A stretch of DNA of 64,000 bases from Echinometra lucunter (lineage: Eukaryota; Echinodermata; Echinoidea; Camarodonta; Echinometridae). Position numbers and translations under genes: made by a program. Below the pieces are notes generated by a model that saw only the letters and a list, made by a program, of their open reading frames with translations, had not been told where the DNA came from and searched no databases. Position 1 is the first letter of the stretch; every line of letters begins with the position of its first letter. Below are positions 62,923-64,000 of the stretch, one piece after another. The DNA is taken from assembly GCA_029962745.1 (NCBI GenBank), contig CM057154.1, forward strand, positions 23,867,776-23,931,775. The letters run 5' to 3'.

Positions 62923-64000
62923 CTGTACAGGTAAATCATATTTATAATCCAACTTGTAAAAAAGTGTTTTATGAATAAAAAATGAATAGGCCTTTCAACC
63001 TTAAGAAGGCAATTAATAGTAGCACAGCTTTGTTATTGTCAAAAAATTGATTTTTCAAAAGAAATTCACAAAAATTGACCATTTCATTTTTAGGTAAAGT
63101 AAATAAAGATAAGATTAAGAGAAATTCATAATCTTCTAGTTCTACCCTTCCCTAACTCTTTATCAGCTATTATCTACTTGACAAATGCCTAGATTACAAA
63201 TGATTATGGGGTTCACAACACTGCAATCATACTGGCATGAGTCTGGGGTACTACCACTGTATTTTTGTTTGTTTTTTTGTTTTGTTTTAAGACATTGGTA
63301 ATTACTATAACAAGGCTACACTTTAGTTTTGAATCTTGAATCATGAATTGAATTGTGAGGCCAGGAGTCAGTCTTATGACTTATCTTCATTCCTCAAATT
63401 CATCTCCTCCAGATAGGCCTACTTCAGCAAGTTAAATCTCTAATGGCAATGCGTGCATCCATTTAGTCTCTCAGATCCTAAAAAAATGACCACACCCATC
63501 CTCGTATCCATTATCATATCGTGTGCAGTTGGGCCCTGGCCCTGGCCTGGGGGAATTCCCTCAGTGAGGGAGTGAGACCGAGAAACAGCCACGCCCACAC
63601 AACACCCATGTCCATGACCACAGCCACCACAGCACAGTCACAGTCTCAGAGCCTGGCTGTGAGTGTGACTCAGTGAGACACTCACTCACCACTCACCATG
63701 CTCACACCAGCTCACTGTGACAATCACAGCCTCAACTGACGAAAAGAAGATCTAGTCAAAATCTATATCAAACAAAAACATATGTATCCAAATGATATCA
63801 TCTACACCTACGGACCTTCATGGTCTAGATCTAGTGATTCTAGTCCCTTTTCTGTTCCTGGCGCTTTCTCAACCACCAACAAAAATCTGTCAAGCAACAG
63901 GGCGCAGACATTTTAGATCAACCGTTCTCGTTGCTTTAATTCTCGAAATTTACGAGATTCAATCATCGAGACATATCGCCTAGAAAAATCTCGCATGATT
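62923..64000. other. Right edge of the window, no supported gene
   Basis: About 63,540-63,750 is a CA/CTCA-rich, relatively GC-rich block unlike its AT-rich surroundings; it could be a promoter or low-complexity sequence. No coding exon could be supported. Confidence 0.3.

Overview
This is a 64 kb piece of a eukaryotic nuclear genome. It has spliced genes with GT-AG introns, microsatellites, non-LTR retrotransposon relics, a Merlin DNA transposon array and many foldback MITEs. Gene structure, protein sequence and repeat types suggest a marine deuterostome, most likely an echinoderm such as a sea urchin. That assignment is inference and needs a database search.

Layout: (1) 728-6,686, plus strand: GPATCH3, seven coding exons. 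(2) 6,687-22,100: repeat-rich gap with a possible P-element-like relic (7.1-8.6 kb), a 3'-truncated LINE (9.47-11.95 kb), six degenerate head-to-tail Merlin transposase copies (11.95-16.3 kb), a ~193-bp satellite (16.8-17.5 kb), LINE ORF1 fragments and small inverted-repeat elements. (3) 23,120-23,983, minus strand: a two-exon stathmin-like gene whose only plausible intron is GC-AG. (4) 24,826-26,070: a non-autonomous hAT-type element with a perfect 8-bp target duplication. (5) 27,324-30,738, plus strand: MTFP1 (mitochondrial fission process protein 1), four exons. (6) 30.7-38.1 kb: two candidate 3' UTRs, convergent, with MITEs between them. (7) 38,099-56,640, minus strand: EIF4ENIF1 (4E-T), twenty-one exons, twenty of them coding, very glutamine-rich and far longer than the human protein. 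(8) 57-64 kb: repeats and the 3' end of an unrecognised minus-strand gene (61,370-62,922).

The coding exon models of GPATCH3, MTFP1, stathmin-like and 4E-T were assembled by hand from splice sites and reading phase. Each sums to a multiple of three with no internal stop.

The most unusual theme is repeated local duplication at exon edges: three tandem copies of the MTFP1 exon 3 donor, four of the 4E-T exon 18 donor, a dead copy of the 4E-T exon carrying the DDX6-binding region, an intact phase-compatible duplicate of another 4E-T exon, and a perfect 45-bp inverted copy of the 4E-T exon 19 acceptor inside the preceding intron that could mask it by RNA pairing. The second theme is foldback elements that carry the same CCAAT (NF-Y-type) decamer between their arms.

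Functionally, 4E-T acts in translational repression and mRNA decay in P-bodies, MTFP1 in the inner mitochondrial membrane, GPATCH3 is a G-patch protein (candidate helicase cofactor), and stathmin binds tubulin. There is no operon logic; MTFP1 and EIF4ENIF1 are neighbours on human 22q12, so that linkage may be ancient.
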